A stretch of 6,941 nucleotides of DNA from Alphaproteobacteria bacterium MarineAlpha3_Bin3 (GCA_002938075.1 PTLK01000105.1:1-6941), one strand, 5' to 3'. Counted from the first letter of the stretch, positions 1-5,875 are shown. Numbers and translations: made by a program. The notes: a model not told the origin generated them from the letters alone.

Positions 1-2
1 CG

Positions 3-377
3 CGCCGCTTCGGCTTCGAAGGGGCGTCCTGCATCCATCCCAGCGTGGTGCCGCTGCTGAACGAGGAAATGTCGCCGAGCCCGGAAGGGGTCAGCCGGGC
101 CGGGGGAATCGTCGACGCTTATGGGAAGGCGAAACAGGAAGGGATCGGCGCCATCGCCGTCGATGGCATGATGATCGACGTGCCGGTGGCCGAACGGGCC
201 AAGGCGCTGCTCCGGCGCCACGCCGCCATCCGGGCGCGCGACGCGAAAAGCGGGGACTCCTCGTCCTCCTCTTCTGCATCTTCGATGTCGGCGGATTTGC
301 TTTCGGCCCGTTTAGCGCGGTCCATGTCCTTGCCTTTATCCTTCAATTCCTCGATCTTGGCGGCGAAGGCGATATAG
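3..377 (+). CDS. CoA ester lyase, CitE/HpcH-HpaI aldolase family (C-terminal part)
   Basis: Only the C-terminal end of the gene is here; the 5' part lies before the window. The frame opens with RRFGFEGASCIHPSVVPLLN, the late conserved block of citrate-lyase-beta / malyl-CoA-lyase type enzymes (G-A-x-C-I-H-P). It continues through SPSPEGVSRA and AIAVDGMMIDVPVAERAKAL, the usual C-terminal DGxMID-P block. Such enzymes are cytoplasmic and cleave or form (3S)-malyl-CoA-like thioesters; the exact substrate cannot be read from this fragment. Recognisable homology ends near RAKALLRRHAAIRAR (about base 240). The last 45 or so residues, with a Ser run and SMSLPLSF, are the antisense of a charged tail on the opposite strand and look non-native. 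The original stop codon was probably lost, or the two genes truly overlap tail to tail. Family membership is well supported and the 3' end is doubtful. Confidence 0.85.
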   Translation, partial: RRFGFEGASCIHPSVVPLLNEEMSPSPEGVSRAGGIVDAYGKAKQEGIGAIAVDGMMIDVPVAERAKALLRRHAAIRARDAKSGDSSSSSSASSMSADLLSARLARSMSLPLSFNSSILAAKAI

Positions 378-707
378 GTCAGTTGCGCCCCCAAGGCCGC
401 CAGCAGAGGCGCGGCGAAGAGAGTGAAAACCCAAAAGATGATCTGCCCTGGATCGATTCCGCTGACCAGGACCGCATGGTAGTAAACGGCTTAAACGATG
501 AGAATCAGTTCCGACACCAGGGCCAGGCGGAAAGACGTGCGCTGGGTGATTTTGCGCTCATGGATCGGGCCGCTGGAGGCAAGGATGATGTTGGAGAACA
601 TGCCGCCGGCGAAATTGCCCAGCAACACCACCAGGCAGATCATGGCGATGATGAAGGTGTCCTGGGTATAACCCGAACGACTTCATGAAACCTTCAATGC
701 CGCGCAT
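119..707 (-). pseudogene. Small three-helix membrane protein, interrupted by frameshift and stop
   Basis: The reading frame starts at ATG 707, 7 nt after an AAAAGGG ribosome site (721-715), and gives MRGIEGFMKSFG before leaving frame. Removing one base from the GGG (672-674 on the plus strand) restores MKSFGYTQDTFIIAMICLVV. An in-frame TAA at 493-491 then falls in the second helix (ELILIV*AVYYHAVLV). Three hydrophobic segments are visible: DTFIIAMICLVVLLGNFAGG, LALVSELILIV plus AVYYHAVL, and IIFWVFTLFAAPLLAALG. A charged tail follows (IEELKDKGKDMDRAKRAE, then an acidic Asp/Glu run). The frame stays open to 119, but below about 240 it is antisense to conserved lyase codons, so the native end is probably near 240-260. 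I do not recognise the family. Two lesions argue for a pseudogene; sequencing error is the alternative. Confidence 0.6.
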
Positions 708-872
708 GGATGAGCCCTTTTCGATGGGGAAAACATGCTGACCGTCAAATAAACGGCCCGGTCCGGTTCCCCCGCCGGCCGTCTGCCGCCTAACGGTTGG
801 CGATTTGACGATAACCTACCGCGAATAGAGCGGGTATTACATAAGTAACAGGTAAATATACCGTAAAGGGAA

Positions 873-901
873 GGCTTGCGCGCCTCGGCGCCCGAGAAGC
901 C
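873..901 (-). terminator. Weak hairpin downstream of the HcaT-like gene
   Basis: CTCGG (884-888) pairs with CCGAG (892-896) over a 3-nt loop, and GGCTT (873-877) pairs with AAGCC (897-901) outside it, leaving a 6-nt bulge on one side. It lies about 42 nt past the stop of the minus-strand transporter. On that strand it is followed by TTCCCTTTA rather than a clean T-run, so termination is only possible. The rest of 708-942 is non-coding with an AT-rich patch (about 836-870) that might hold a promoter for the broken membrane gene. Confidence 0.3.
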
Positions 902-942
902 AGGTTTGCCCTATCGATGAAAATACTTATGAAAAATTCCCG

Positions 943-2145
943 TCAGCGGCGCTTCATCAGCATCAGCGCCGCGCCACCCCCGGCCGCCGCCAGGAGGGCC
1001 ATCGCCTGATAGGCGCCGGAGCCGTAAAGGGCATAGAGCTTGCCGGCGGTCAGCGAGGCTGCGCCCAGGGCCAGCCCCATGACGATCGCCGAATAGAGGC
1101 TTTGCGCCGACGCCGACAGGGCTTGGGGCATGCGCCGGGCGATGAAATAGATGGCGCCTAGGTGGGTGGCGCCGAAGGTGAAGCCGTGCAGGGCCTGCAT
1201 GGCGATCAGCACCAACAGGCCATCCGAGGCCCCGGTCACCGACCAGCGCAGCGCCCCGGCCAGCCCGCCCAAGGCGATCAGCCGGACCGGGCCGAAACGG
1301 CGGATCAGCCGGGCGCCGAAGGCGAACAGGATGATTTCGGCGGCGACCCCTTCGGCCCACAGCCAGCCGATGACGTTTTCCGAATAGCCCTGGGCCTTCC
1401 AGTTCAGCGTTCCGAACCCGTAATAGACGGCGTGGCTGGCCTGGATCAGGGCGGCGGCGGTGATGAACAGGCAGAACGGCCGGTCACGCAGGACCTCGAG
1501 CGCGGCCAGTCGCTTGCCGGTCCGGGCCGGGACCGCCGTCGCCGGCAGGGCCCAGATGATGGTGACGGTGACGGCGAGGCCCGACAGGATCGCCCAGTAG
1601 ATGATGTCGGGATCGCGCCCAGCGAGGACATACCCGGCGCCGACGGCGGTGGCCATGAAGCTCAACGACCCCCAAAGCCGGATGCGGCCGTAATCCAGCT
1701 CCTTGCCGGCGCCCGGAGAAGTGGAATCCCGGCGCTGCGACAGCATGGTCAGGCTTTCGCCCAAGGGCATGATCGGCGACCACACGGCGAAGAACATCAC
1801 CGTTACCAGAAGCAAGGCCCAAAACCCGTCGGTGACGCCGAATAACGAAAATGCGGCCAGCCCCGCCACGGCCAGCGCCAGCATGATCCCCCGCCGCTGG
1901 CCGCGCCGGTCGGCGATATGGGCGATCAGCGGATTGAAGACGACCTTGACGCCAACCCCGGCGGCAATCAGGGCGCCGATTTCAGTCGCCCCCAGCCCCT
2001 TCGCCGCCAGCCACACTGGCCAGAACGGTAAATGAATGCCGATGAGGGCGAAGACGGCGCCGTAAAAAAACGCCAGGCGCACCGAAATCCCTGTACCGGG
2101 GTCGGGGACGGGTTCGGCGGGGGGTCCGGGGGCGGGGGCAGTCAT
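943..2145 (-). CDS. MFS transporter, HcaT-like (3-phenylpropionate permease group)
   Basis: A complete 400-residue inner-membrane secondary transporter with about 12 hydrophobic segments, the normal length for the family. HcaT/MFS_1-like features are the N-terminal block RLAFFYGAVFALIGIHLPFW (residues 23-42), the loop 2-3 motif HIADRRGQRRG (76-86) with its basic charges, and YGRIRLWGSLSFM (152-164), typical of the HcaT group. A C-terminal GFTFGATHLGAIYFIARRMP block (321-340) follows. Family members import aromatic acids or other organic acids with protons; the substrate here is unknown. The Pro-rich first 20 residues are not conserved in type. No strong ribosome site precedes ATG 2145; AAGGA lies about 15 nt upstream, and between them is a tandem GATCAA repeat. 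The gene is divergent from the ketopantoate reductase, sharing a 124-nt spacer. Family is confident, substrate is not. Confidence 0.93.
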   Translation of the reverse strand: MTAPAPGPPAEPVPDPGTGISVRLAFFYGAVFALIGIHLPFWPVWLAAKGLGATEIGALIAAGVGVKVVFNPLIAHIADRRGQRRGIMLALAVAGLAAFSLFGVTDGFWALLLVTVMFFAVWSPIMPLGESLTMLSQRRDSTSPGAGKELDYGRIRLWGSLSFMATAVGAGYVLAGRDPDIIYWAILSGLAVTVTIIWALPATAVPARTGKRLAALEVLRDRPFCLFITAAALIQASHAVYYGFGTLNWKAQGYSENVIGWLWAEGVAAEIILFAFGARLIRRFGPVRLIALGGLAGALRWSVTGASDGLLVLIAMQALHGFTFGATHLGAIYFIARRMPQALSASAQSLYSAIVMGLALGAASLTAGKLYALYGSGAYQAMALLAAAGGGAALMLMKRR

Positions 2146-2164
2146 GGTCTTGATCTTGATCCTT

Positions 2165-2243
2165 GGCTTAAGGCTGGGTATTGAGAAGCCAAGATAATGC
2201 GAAAGCCCAAATCCCGGAAGGTTTAAGCCTTTCCGGAGGGATT
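2165..2243. promoter_or_regulatory. Inverted repeats in the divergent HcaT-like / panE spacer
   Basis: GGCTTAA (2165-2171) is matched by TTAAGCC (2223-2229), a perfect 7-bp inverted pair separated by 51 nt. A second, imperfect hairpin pairs AATCCCGGAAGG (2210-2221) with CCTTTCCGGAGGGATT (2228-2243), with two single-base bulges. The latter ends 17 nt before the GGAGG ribosome site of panE (2261-2265), so it would sit in the 5' leader of that mRNA. They could be operator half-sites, a leader hairpin, or chance in GC-rich DNA. No convincing -35/-10 pair was found for either gene. Confidence 0.3.
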
Positions 2244-2269
2244 GCCAGAGGGATCAAAAGGGAGGACCC

Positions 2270-3220
2270 ATGAAGATCGCGGTATTCGGCACCGGCGGCG
2301 TCGGCGGGTATTTCGGCGCCCGGCTGGCGGCGGCCGGCGAGGAAGTGCATTTCATCGCCCGCGGCAGGCACCTGGAGGCGATACGGGAAAACGGGCTCAG
2401 CATCGAAAGCCGGCTCGGCGACGCCCATGTGGATCCAGCCCTGGCCACCGACGATCCGGCCGCCGTCGGCCACGCCGACATGGTGATGGTGGCGGTGAAG
2501 CTCTACGACACCGACGAGGCGGTGCGCGCGTGTGCGCCCCTGGTCGGGCCGGACTCGACGGTGGCGTCGTTCCAGAACGGAGTCACCGGCGGCGACGCGC
2601 TGACCGCCGCCTTCGGGCCGGAACGGGTCATCGGCGGCACGGCGGCGATCGCCGCCATGATCTCGGCCCCCGGCGTCATCACCCATACCGGCGCCATTGC
2701 GACCATCGCCTTCGGCGAATGGGACGGGATCGCAAGCCCCCGCGCCGAGGCCTTATTGGGGGCGTTCGAAAACGCCGGCGTCGAGGCCACCCTTGCCAAC
2801 GACATCACCGCCGCCATCTGGTCGAAGTTCGTTTTCCTGTCAACTTTCAGCGCCATCACCTGTGCGCTCAGGCTGCCCATCGGGCCGATTCGCGAGGACC
2901 CCGCTCATTGGTCCCTGTTCCGCCGCGCCATGGAGGAAACCTTCGCCGTCGCTGGCGCCCGCAGCGTCGCCCTGGACGACGATCTGGTCGATCAGCGCCT
3001 CGCCTTCACCGAAGGCTTCGCGCCCGAGACCTACGCCTCTATGTATCACGACCTGATGGCCGGCAAGCGGATCGAACTGCCGTGGCTTTCAGGCGCCGTC
3101 GTCGACATGGGCCGGGAATTAGGCGTAGAGACGCCGGTCCACGAGGATTTTTGCCAGACGCTCAAGCCCTTTGTCGATGGTAAACCGGGGGGCAAGGCGG
3201 CGGGCAAAGTGCCGGGTTAA
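2270..3220 (+). CDS. panE: 2-dehydropantoate 2-reductase (ketopantoate reductase, PanE/ApbA family)
   Basis: Cytoplasmic NADPH-dependent enzyme that reduces ketopantoate to pantoate in pantothenate and coenzyme A synthesis. At 316 residues it matches the family length. The Rossmann dinucleotide motif is KIAVFGTGGVGGYFGARL (residues 2-19). VASFQNGVTG (98-107) has the conserved Asn103. Lys186 in AAIWSKFVFLSTFSAITCAL is the catalytic lysine position. Ser257 and Glu269 in the SMYHDLMAGKRIEL segment match the substrate-binding Ser and Glu of the family. The start is set by GGAGG (2261-2265), 4 nt before ATG. The C-terminal tail (KPGGKAAGKVPG) is low-complexity. Some PanE paralogues act on other 2-oxo acids, so the pathway role is family-based. 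The gene is alone on this strand and converges on the BtuF-like gene with an 8-nt gap. Confidence 0.94.
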   Translation: MKIAVFGTGGVGGYFGARLAAAGEEVHFIARGRHLEAIRENGLSIESRLGDAHVDPALATDDPAAVGHADMVMVAVKLYDTDEAVRACAPLVGPDSTVASFQNGVTGGDALTAAFGPERVIGGTAAIAAMISAPGVITHTGAIATIAFGEWDGIASPRAEALLGAFENAGVEATLANDITAAIWSKFVFLSTFSAITCALRLPIGPIREDPAHWSLFRRAMEETFAVAGARSVALDDDLVDQRLAFTEGFAPETYASMYHDLMAGKRIELPWLSGAVVDMGRELGVETPVHEDFCQTLKPFVDGKPGGKAAGKVPG

Positions 3221-3228
3221 GAAGGGGT

Positions 3229-4053
3229 CTAAGAAGACTCCGCTTCGGACAGGTCCTGCAAATACCCCAACCCGGCGATCGCCCGGGGGCCGTACCAGCT
3301 CAGCAACTGGCCGTCGACCAGCCGCGCCTTTTCGGCGTCGGCGGGATGCACGGACCGGAATTCGGCGACATGCGCCTCGGTGAAGGCAAACGGTTCGGAA
3401 GAGAACAGCACCAGGTCGGCGTCCGCCAACAGGGCATCGGAAAGTTCGATTTTCGGATAGCGCTGGTCCTTTTCGTCGCCGATGGTCCGCCAGCCGATCA
3501 GCGACAGCATGCTCGACACATAGGTGTCGGCGGAAACGGTCATCCACGGGTCCTTCCAGATCAGGTACAGCACCCGCCGGTTTGGCCCCCGGTTTGACCC
3601 CCGGCCCGGCTTCGTCGTGACCCGGCGATAAGCCCTTTCGAATTCGGTGCTCAGGGTCTGGGCCCGGGCCTCGGCGCCGAAGACTCCGCCCAGAAGTTTG
3701 AAAAGAGGGATGTTGTCAGCGACCTCGACGGGGTGGGTCGTCACCACCCGGATGCCCCGGTCGGCCAGATCGCCGGCCAGGTCCTTCGGCGTTTCGTCGA
3801 TGTTGACGACGGCGTGGGTGGGTCTCAGGGCCGACACCTTTTCCATGTTCACCTTCTTGGTGCCGCCGACGGACGGCACGCCCTCGACCCGGTCCTCGGG
3901 ATGGACGCAATACATCGTCCGACCGACGACCTGGAGTCCGAGCCCAAGCGCGAACAGCAGTTCCGTCAGGCTCGGCACCAGGGACAGGATCCTCGCCTGC
4001 GGCCCGGCGGGAGGATGTTCGGCCCCGGCGGCGTCGATTTGCGTGGTGGACAA
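3229..4053 (-). CDS. BtuF-like helical-backbone metal receptor, no signal peptide
   Basis: A 274-residue protein of the periplasmic-binding class III fold (BtuF/FhuD/cobalamin-binding type). Matching blocks are RILSLVPSLTELLFALGLG (21-39), VVGRTMYCVHPEDR (42-55), VPSVGGTKKVNMEKVSALRP (59-78), RRVLYLIWKDPWMTVSADTY (159-178), ADLVLFSSEPFAF (212-224) and LSWYGPRAIAGLGYL (251-265). This is the soluble subgroup lacking an export signal: the N-terminus is polar, with no hydrophobic stretch before the fold. Relatives bind cobalamin or a metal chelate; the ligand here is unproven, and no ABC permease or ATPase lies beside it. The start is TTG: AAGGAGG (4066-4060) sits exactly 6 nt upstream, and no ATG/GTG is better placed. 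Residues 151-158 (RGSNRGPN) come from a 12-nt tandem duplication (3603-3580) in the inter-lobe linker. Confidence 0.88.
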   Translation of the reverse strand: MSTTQIDAAGAEHPPAGPQARILSLVPSLTELLFALGLGLQVVGRTMYCVHPEDRVEGVPSVGGTKKVNMEKVSALRPTHAVVNIDETPKDLAGDLADRGIRVVTTHPVEVADNIPLFKLLGGVFGAEARAQTLSTEFERAYRRVTTKPGRGSNRGPNRRVLYLIWKDPWMTVSADTYVSSMLSLIGWRTIGDEKDQRYPKIELSDALLADADLVLFSSEPFAFTEAHVAEFRSVHPADAEKARLVDGQLLSWYGPRAIAGLGYLQDLSEAESS

Positions 4054-4068
4054 GGTTTTCCTCCTTGG

Positions 4069-4147
4069 GCCGTTTTCGGAAAGAAACCCAAAAACGGCTG
4101 CGACAAAAGGGTTTCGGCCCGCTTTTCCCGGTTTTCCCCGAAACCGG
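4069..4147 (-). promoter_or_regulatory. Leader with alternative hairpins before the BtuF-like gene
   Basis: Four perfect pairings overlap in this leader. AAACCGG (4141-4147) pairs with CCGGTTT (4128-4134). CCGAAACC (4138-4145) pairs with GGTTTCGG (4110-4117). GGGTTTC (4109-4115) pairs with GAAACCC (4083-4089). AAAACGGC (4091-4098) pairs with GCCGTTTT (4069-4076). The first two exclude each other because they share 4141-4145, and the second and third compete for 4110-4115. The last hairpin ends 2 nt before the AAGGAGG ribosome site. This is the layout of an attenuator or a translation-control leader. I saw no cobalamin-riboswitch box (GCCACTG). The pairings are seen; the function is inferred. 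Confidence 0.4.
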
Positions 4148-4159
4148 ATTGTTCCCGGA

Positions 4160-4175
4160 TGTGACGCCCGTCACA
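4160..4175. promoter_or_regulatory. Perfect TGTGA-N6-TCACA palindrome (Crp/Fnr-type operator candidate)
   Basis: TGTGACG (4160-4166) and CGTCACA (4169-4175) are a perfect 7-bp inverted repeat over a 2-nt centre, exactly matching the TGTGA-N6-TCACA consensus of CRP-like regulators. It lies 107 nt upstream of the TTG start of the BtuF-like gene. If the AT-rich patch at 4181-4218 is its promoter, the site would sit at or just after the transcription start, a repressing position. No plus-strand gene begins nearby. A chance palindrome is possible. Confidence 0.4.
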
Positions 4176-4180
4176 CCCAA

Positions 4181-4218
4181 TTTATAGTGATTTTTCCTAT
4201 ATTTAATAATAAGTTCAA
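4181..4218 (-). promoter_or_regulatory. Candidate promoter of the BtuF-like gene
   Basis: The patch from about 4176 to 4245 is markedly AT-rich against its surroundings. On the minus strand TTGAAC (4218-4213) and AAAAAT (4195-4190) are spaced 17 nt, each matching 4 of 6 consensus bases. A TATAAA (4186-4181) is an alternative -10. It lies between the MFS fragment and the structured leader and can only serve the BtuF-like gene in this direction. Confidence 0.3.
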
Positions 4219-4277
4219 AATTCGCCACCAACCACCAAGTATGGTTTAATAAAACCCACCAGGTTGAGGATAATTAG

Positions 4278-4655
4278 TTAGGACGCTGATTGACGGAATG
4301 AAGGGATTCTTGTGCCGCCGGTGCGGCATATCCTGGGAACAATCCGTTGACGACTCGAAAACACAAGCGGACGCCAAGTCCTTGAACAAGCCCGAACCGG
4401 GCACCTGATGGACCATCCAGGTCGATCCCTCACCGCCGGTTCAACCCCCCGGTCGGCGAGTCCCAGGATGGCGCTGGTCAAGGTGCCGAAGACGAATCCG
4501 GCCTGCACGCTGCTGGTCAGCAGCGAAACCTGCGTCGCGCCGATGGCGAACTCGGCCCTGAGCGACGGCACCACCGCCGTGGCCGAGAACCAAAGCGTCA
4601 TGGCGGCGACCTGACAGACCGCCAACAGCGTCAGTGATGCGATTTTATGATTCAT
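4278..4655 (-). pseudogene. MFS transporter, N-terminal fragment
   Basis: The first 69 residues are a clear MFS N-terminus: helix 1 (IASLTLLAVCQVAAMTLWFS into ATAVVPSL), the loop RAEFAIGATQ, and helix 2 (VSLLTSSVQAGFVFGTLTSA) ending in ILGLADR at about base 4449. Intact members have about 400 residues and 12 helices. Here the frame continues for 56 unrelated, Arg- and Pro-rich residues (VEPAVRDRPGWSIRC onward) and stops at 4278. None of the minus-strand frames I translated in 4278-4448 resembles further MFS sequence, so a deletion or replacement after helix 2 is more likely than a simple frameshift. No good ribosome site precedes the ATG at 4655. The product could not transport. The subgroup is not identifiable beyond a drug- or sugar-type MFS. 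Confidence 0.7.
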
Positions 4656-4723
4656 TGCCGATAAGGCGAGATTCCCTTTTCGGGCATTGTCCTTGCCGGT
4701 CCCCCCGATGACAAGTTCTCCCA

Positions 4724-4785
4724 GCCGCTTGTCGTTTCCCTGTCGGACCTTTGATCCTTCACGCCTCTTGTCGTTTCCCTGTCGG
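4724..4785. repeat. Direct repeat pair, 19 bp identical (23 bp with one mismatch)
   Basis: CTTGTCGTTTCCCTGTCGG occurs at 4728-4746 and again at 4767-4785, a 39-bp period. Including the preceding GCC plus one mismatch the match is 23 bp (4724-4746 and 4763-4785). A decayed third copy, 14 of 16 bases, lies at 4870-4885. The stretch 4656-4983 holds no gene I can support; it is filled by these repeats, the second repeat pair and the ndk promoter. Confidence 0.8.
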
Positions 4786-4798
4786 TCCCCTGGGGGTC

Positions 4799-4862
4799 TC
4801 GGGGGACACCCCCGGCCTCACGACCTCCCCGATGTTTTTTTTCGGGGGACACCCCCGGCCTC
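4799..4862. repeat. 21-bp direct repeats, each a GC-rich hairpin
   Basis: An identical 21-bp unit lies at 4799-4819 and 4842-4862 (43-bp period). Each contains the perfect stem CGGGGG-ACA-CCCCCG (4800-4814 and 4843-4857). A T8 run (4835-4842) lies between them. CCCCGA (4827-4832) can pair with TCGGGG of either copy, so several folds compete, and pairing with the first copy leaves TG then T8 after the stem, terminator-like on the plus strand. GTCCCC (4785-4790) can also pair with GGGGAC (4802-4807). They resemble remnants of a small palindromic intergenic repeat family. Confidence 0.75.
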
Positions 4863-4887
4863 CCCTGAGGCCTCTTGTTGTTGCCGC

Positions 4888-4916
4888 TTGCCAGGGGTCC
4901 GGGATGCGGCTATACC
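4888..4916 (+). promoter_or_regulatory. sigma70-type promoter for ndk
   Basis: TTGCCA (4888-4893), a 17-nt spacer and TATACC (4911-4916) form a good housekeeping promoter pointing at ndk. Transcription would begin near 4923, giving a leader of about 60 nt before ATG 4984. It lies just downstream of the repeat cluster, so ndk transcription need not cross the hairpins. A palindrome CGCTTAAGCG (4923-4932) overlaps the predicted start. Confidence 0.45.
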
Positions 4917-4983
4917 CGCCCCCGCTTAAGCGAAGGGGCGTTGCCTCCGTTCATCGACAAGGTACCCGGAAGGAATTCAGCCC

Positions 4984-5406
4984 ATGGCCGTCGAGAGGAC
5001 CCTGTCGATCATCAAGCCGGACGCGACGCGCCGCAACCTGACCGGAAAAATAAACGCCTGCCTCGAAGACGCCGGCCTCGGCATCGTCGCCCAAAAGCGC
5101 ATCCGCCTCACCCGCGAGCGGGCCGAAGGCTTCTACGCCGTCCACAAGGAAAGGCCGTTCTTCAACGACCTGTGCGATTTTATGTCGTCGGGCCCGGTTG
5201 TCGTGCAGGTGCTGGAGGGCGAAGACGCCATCGCCAAAAACCGCCGGGTCATGGGCGCCACCAACCCCGAAGAGGCCGACGAGGGCACCATCCGCAAGCA
5301 GTTCGCCGAAAACATCGAGGCCAATTCGGTGCACGGTTCGGACAGCCGGGAAAACGCGGCCTTCGAGATCGCCTATTTCTTCGACGACTCGGAAATCGTC
5401 GGCTAG
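4984..5406 (+). CDS. ndk: Nucleoside diphosphate kinase
   Basis: Cytoplasmic enzyme that moves the gamma-phosphate from NTPs to NDPs through a phosphohistidine, balancing (d)NTP pools. At 140 residues it is full length. Family landmarks are ERTLSIIKPDATRRN (residues 4-18, with Lys11), FYAVHKERPFFNDLCDFM (50-67), SSGPVVVQVLEGEDAI (68-83), NRRVMGATNPEEADEGTIR (86-104) and the active-site block NSVHGSDSRENA (114-125) with catalytic His117. All nucleotide-contact residues usually conserved (Lys11, Arg88, Arg104, Asn114) appear present. The start is set by GGAAGGA (4968-4974), 9 nt before ATG. It is a single-gene unit with its own promoter, followed by a 74-nt gap to a convergent ParB-like gene in which I see no clear terminator. 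Confidence 0.97.
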   Translation: MAVERTLSIIKPDATRRNLTGKINACLEDAGLGIVAQKRIRLTRERAEGFYAVHKERPFFNDLCDFMSSGPVVVQVLEGEDAIAKNRRVMGATNPEEADEGTIRKQFAENIEANSVHGSDSRENAAFEIAYFFDDSEIVG

Positions 5407-5480
5407 GCTTGCCCCGCCAAGGCGTATCGAAAACCAGTGTTTAGCCTATTGGTGCGGTTCAAGAGCGTTTCGGATCGGGC

Positions 5481-5732
5481 TTATTTCCGACGAGCCTGAA
5501 CCAGGAGACCGACAATCGTCTCTTCGCCGAGCGCCTTACACGCCTCCAATCGATGCAGGCCTTCGACAAGGACAAAACGCTTAGCGTCCCGACGAACCCA
5601 TATCGGGGTCAGTTGACCTTCCTCCAACATACTCTCGGCGATTTCGTTGACGACCTTGGGCTTAAGCGTTTTTTGTCGCTTGACCGGCACATAGATGTCC
5701 TCAATCTTGAAGATCTGGTTCTTCATCAACAT
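5481..5732 (-). CDS. Stand-alone ParB N-terminal (ParB/Srx-like) domain protein
   Basis: An 83-residue protein made only of the ParB/sulfiredoxin-like fold: IFKIEDIYVPVKRQKTL (7-23), a helix VVNEIAESMLEEGQ (27-40), the PI strand LTPIWVRRDAKRFVLVEG (41-58), then LHRLEACKALGEETI (59-73), a variant of the GEHRxxA nucleotide-binding box with Leu in place of the acidic residue. There is no helix-turn-helix or dimerisation domain, so it is not a full chromosome-partition ParB. Small proteins of this type occur widely with unknown roles; DNA or nucleotide binding is only a family-based guess. Two starts are possible: ATG 5732 (AAAGG 12 nt upstream) or ATG 5726, whose A overlaps the TGA of a 25-codon upstream ORF. 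Base composition is less GC-rich than neighbours, suggesting transfer. It converges on ndk. Confidence 0.82.
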   Translation of the reverse strand: MLMKNQIFKIEDIYVPVKRQKTLKPKVVNEIAESMLEEGQLTPIWVRRDAKRFVLVEGLHRLEACKALGEETIVGLLVQARRK

Positions 5733-5803
5733 GTTGTTGAAGAGCCTTTGTTTCGGTATGGGTTCGGGCCCTTTTCCATGTTTCGAATCAATTCTTGATC
5801 CAT
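5726..5803 (-). other. Possible 25-codon upstream ORF coupled to the ParB-like gene
   Basis: MDQELIRNMEKGPNPYRNKG followed by SSTTC ends in TGA (5728-5726), which shares its A with the second ATG of the ParB-like gene, giving TGATG, a classical translational-coupling junction. The ribosome site before ATG 5803 is weak (GGA about 10 nt upstream). A different frame through the same DNA is also open from about 5840 straight into the ParB-like protein, but has no ATG/GTG/TTG. The peptide is unrecognised and may not be real. Confidence 0.25.
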
Positions 5804-5875
5804 GGTGTCGATTCCGAGCGTAACTAAGGATCGTTCCGGTTTACAGGTCTTACCGATTCACCCATTGATCGCCCA

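Noticed and set aside
1162..1845. 227-codon plus-strand open frame
   Set aside because: It is antisense to the HcaT-like transporter, with a low-complexity Gln/Asp/Gly/Arg composition typical of a shadow frame in high-GC DNA.
2242..3183. 313-codon plus-strand open frame overlapping panE
   Set aside because: It is an out-of-frame Arg/His-rich translation of panE; the panE frame has the motifs and the ribosome site.
3647..4249. 200-codon plus-strand open frame
   Set aside because: It is antisense to the BtuF-like gene and its leader, with no recognisable domain.
4054..4250. Cobalamin riboswitch upstream of the BtuF-like gene
   Set aside because: No B12-box sequence (GCCACTG) on the minus strand, and the stems seen do not match that architecture.
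4298..4408. 36-codon plus-strand ORF (MKGFLCRRCGISWEQS start) with one CxxC pair
   Set aside because: It has a single cysteine pair, no ribosome site and no recognisable family, and overlaps the decayed MFS tail.
4652..4852. 66-codon minus-strand frame with a repeated DRETT motif
   Set aside because: The peptide repeat merely reflects the DNA direct repeats at 4728-4785, and there is no start context.
4724..4862. Possible CRISPR array
   Set aside because: Only two copies of each of two different repeats, spacings of 39 and 43 bp including the repeat, no cas genes, and internal hairpins unlike a repeat-spacer array.
5407..5480. Terminator after ndk
   Set aside because: Only a 4-bp stem with a 2-nt loop (5415-5424) and no T-run.
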